This document shows, one piece after another, positions 63,773 through 64,000 of a stretch of DNA of 64,000 nucleotides. Both the position numbers and the translations under genes were made by a program. Source of the stretch: Chitinophaga pinensis (GTDB lineage Bacteria; Bacteroidota; Bacteroidia; Chitinophagales; UBA10324). Each line of letters starts with the position of its first letter. Position 1 is the stretch's first letter. Below the pieces are notes generated by a model. That model saw only the letters and a program-made list of their open reading frames with translations. It did not search any database and was not told where the DNA came from. The stretch lies in the NCBI GenBank assembly GCA_945892775.1, contig CAMDDP010000001.1:1-64000 (forward strand). The letters run 5' to 3'.

Positions 63773-64000
63773 TTAAATGGTTCTTCCAGGATAAACTTTC
63801 AGTGCTTCTGCTAAACATACCGTTGCATTTTGTAAATCAGTTTTATTGAGAACATAAGCAATACGAACTTCTTGTTTTCCTTTTCCGGCAGTTGAATAGA
63901 ATCCGGTTGCAGGTGCAAGCATTACAGTTTCATTGTTGTGAGAAAATGATTCCAACAACCATTGACAGAAGTTGTCAGAATCATCAATAGGTAATCGCGC
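63773..64000 (-). CDS. PLP-dependent aminotransferase, C-terminal end only
   Basis: The frame enters from the right edge and ends at a TAA at 63773, leaving about 75 C-terminal residues. They read DDSDNFCQWLLESFSHNN, then MLAPATGFYSTAGKGKQEVR, IAYVLNKTDLQNATVCLAEA and LKVYPGRTI. The P-A-T-G-F and R-I-A-Y-V-L pattern fits class I (aspartate aminotransferase-like) enzymes, with the conserved Arg that binds the substrate carboxylate. The PLP-binding lysine lies outside the window. Convergent with the gene at 62538. Confidence 0.8.
   Translation of the reverse strand, partial: ARLPIDDSDNFCQWLLESFSHNNETVMLAPATGFYSTAGKGKQEVRIAYVLNKTDLQNATVCLAEALKVYPGRTI

Overview
This window reads as a chromosome segment from a member of the Bacteroidota. 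The evidence is internal. Base composition is AT-rich. Cell-surface proteins carry type IX secretion (T9SS) sorting domains: type A at 14697-15953, type B at 37940-41485, and a type B remnant at 25483-25730. There is a HmuY/TonB-dependent receptor cluster. Several genes are preceded by the TAnnTTTG -7 box with an upstream TTG that is typical of this phylum, most clearly at the tRNA-Gln, prs and gmd genes. ProS is of the archaeal/eukaryote-like type, and a fused alpha/beta E1 dehydrogenase is present. I cannot fix the order or genus. Most of the window is ordinary core genome in short operons. I saw no rRNA, CRISPR array, insertion sequence, transposase, integrase or phage structural gene.

Layout. 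1-8.7 kb: 5' end of a MerR-type regulator, a small lipoprotein, a GlcD-type FAD oxidase, a beta-barrel protein, then fatty-acid activation and beta-oxidation (acyl-CoA ligase and a fused hydroxyacyl-CoA dehydrogenase/enoyl-CoA hydratase), a 30-residue membrane peptide, an S51 peptidase and a DUF4468 protein. 8.8-11.3 kb: gyrB and a PepSY-like secreted protein. 11.4-16 kb: a leftward operon of T9SS-sorted HmuY-like protein, TonB-dependent receptor and HmuY-like lipoprotein, probably for haem capture. 16-20 kb: a PhoR/PhoB-like two-component pair and UbiD. 20-25.5 kb: a FadL-like porin, a low-complexity lipoprotein, proS and an unknown protein. 25.5-34 kb: T9SS remnant, folA-thyA, proline dehydrogenase, a DAHP synthase/chorismate mutase fusion, then a leftward TPR-comA-aroE-rmuC group. 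34-43.3 kb: secreted proteins, an M1 peptidase fused to a probable barrel, a giant T9SS adhesin-like protein, a GC-rich acetyltransferase and a DUF4197 protein. 43.4-49.9 kb: tRNA-Gln, prs, rplY, pth, a FAH-family hydrolase, the E1 fusion and an ABC permease. 49.9-61 kb: plsY, a barrel lipoprotein, a leftward run of glmU-like, tpiA, prmA and a 1485-residue envelope protein, then gmd-fcl for GDP-L-fucose. 61-64 kb: a 1-kb cassette inserted at the 3' end of the tmRNA gene, the tmRNA, a saccharopine/alanine dehydrogenase-like protein and the end of an aminotransferase.

The most unusual structure is the cassette at about 61.02-62.10 kb. A 74-bp sequence containing the tmRNA 3' end is repeated 1002 bp away in degraded form. 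Just inside each copy lies a pair of TGTCCCCT direct repeats with identical 12-bp spacing. The only convincing gene between them encodes a protein of 26-residue tandem repeats. This looks like a tiny integrated element with att cores and arm-type sites but no integrase. Other points worth checking are an abrupt GC-rich block that coincides with the enoyl-CoA hydratase domain of the beta-oxidation fusion, a GC-rich acetyltransferase that looks acquired, the paired HmuY paralogues delivered by different export routes, and a very large uncharacterised envelope protein coupled to prmA.
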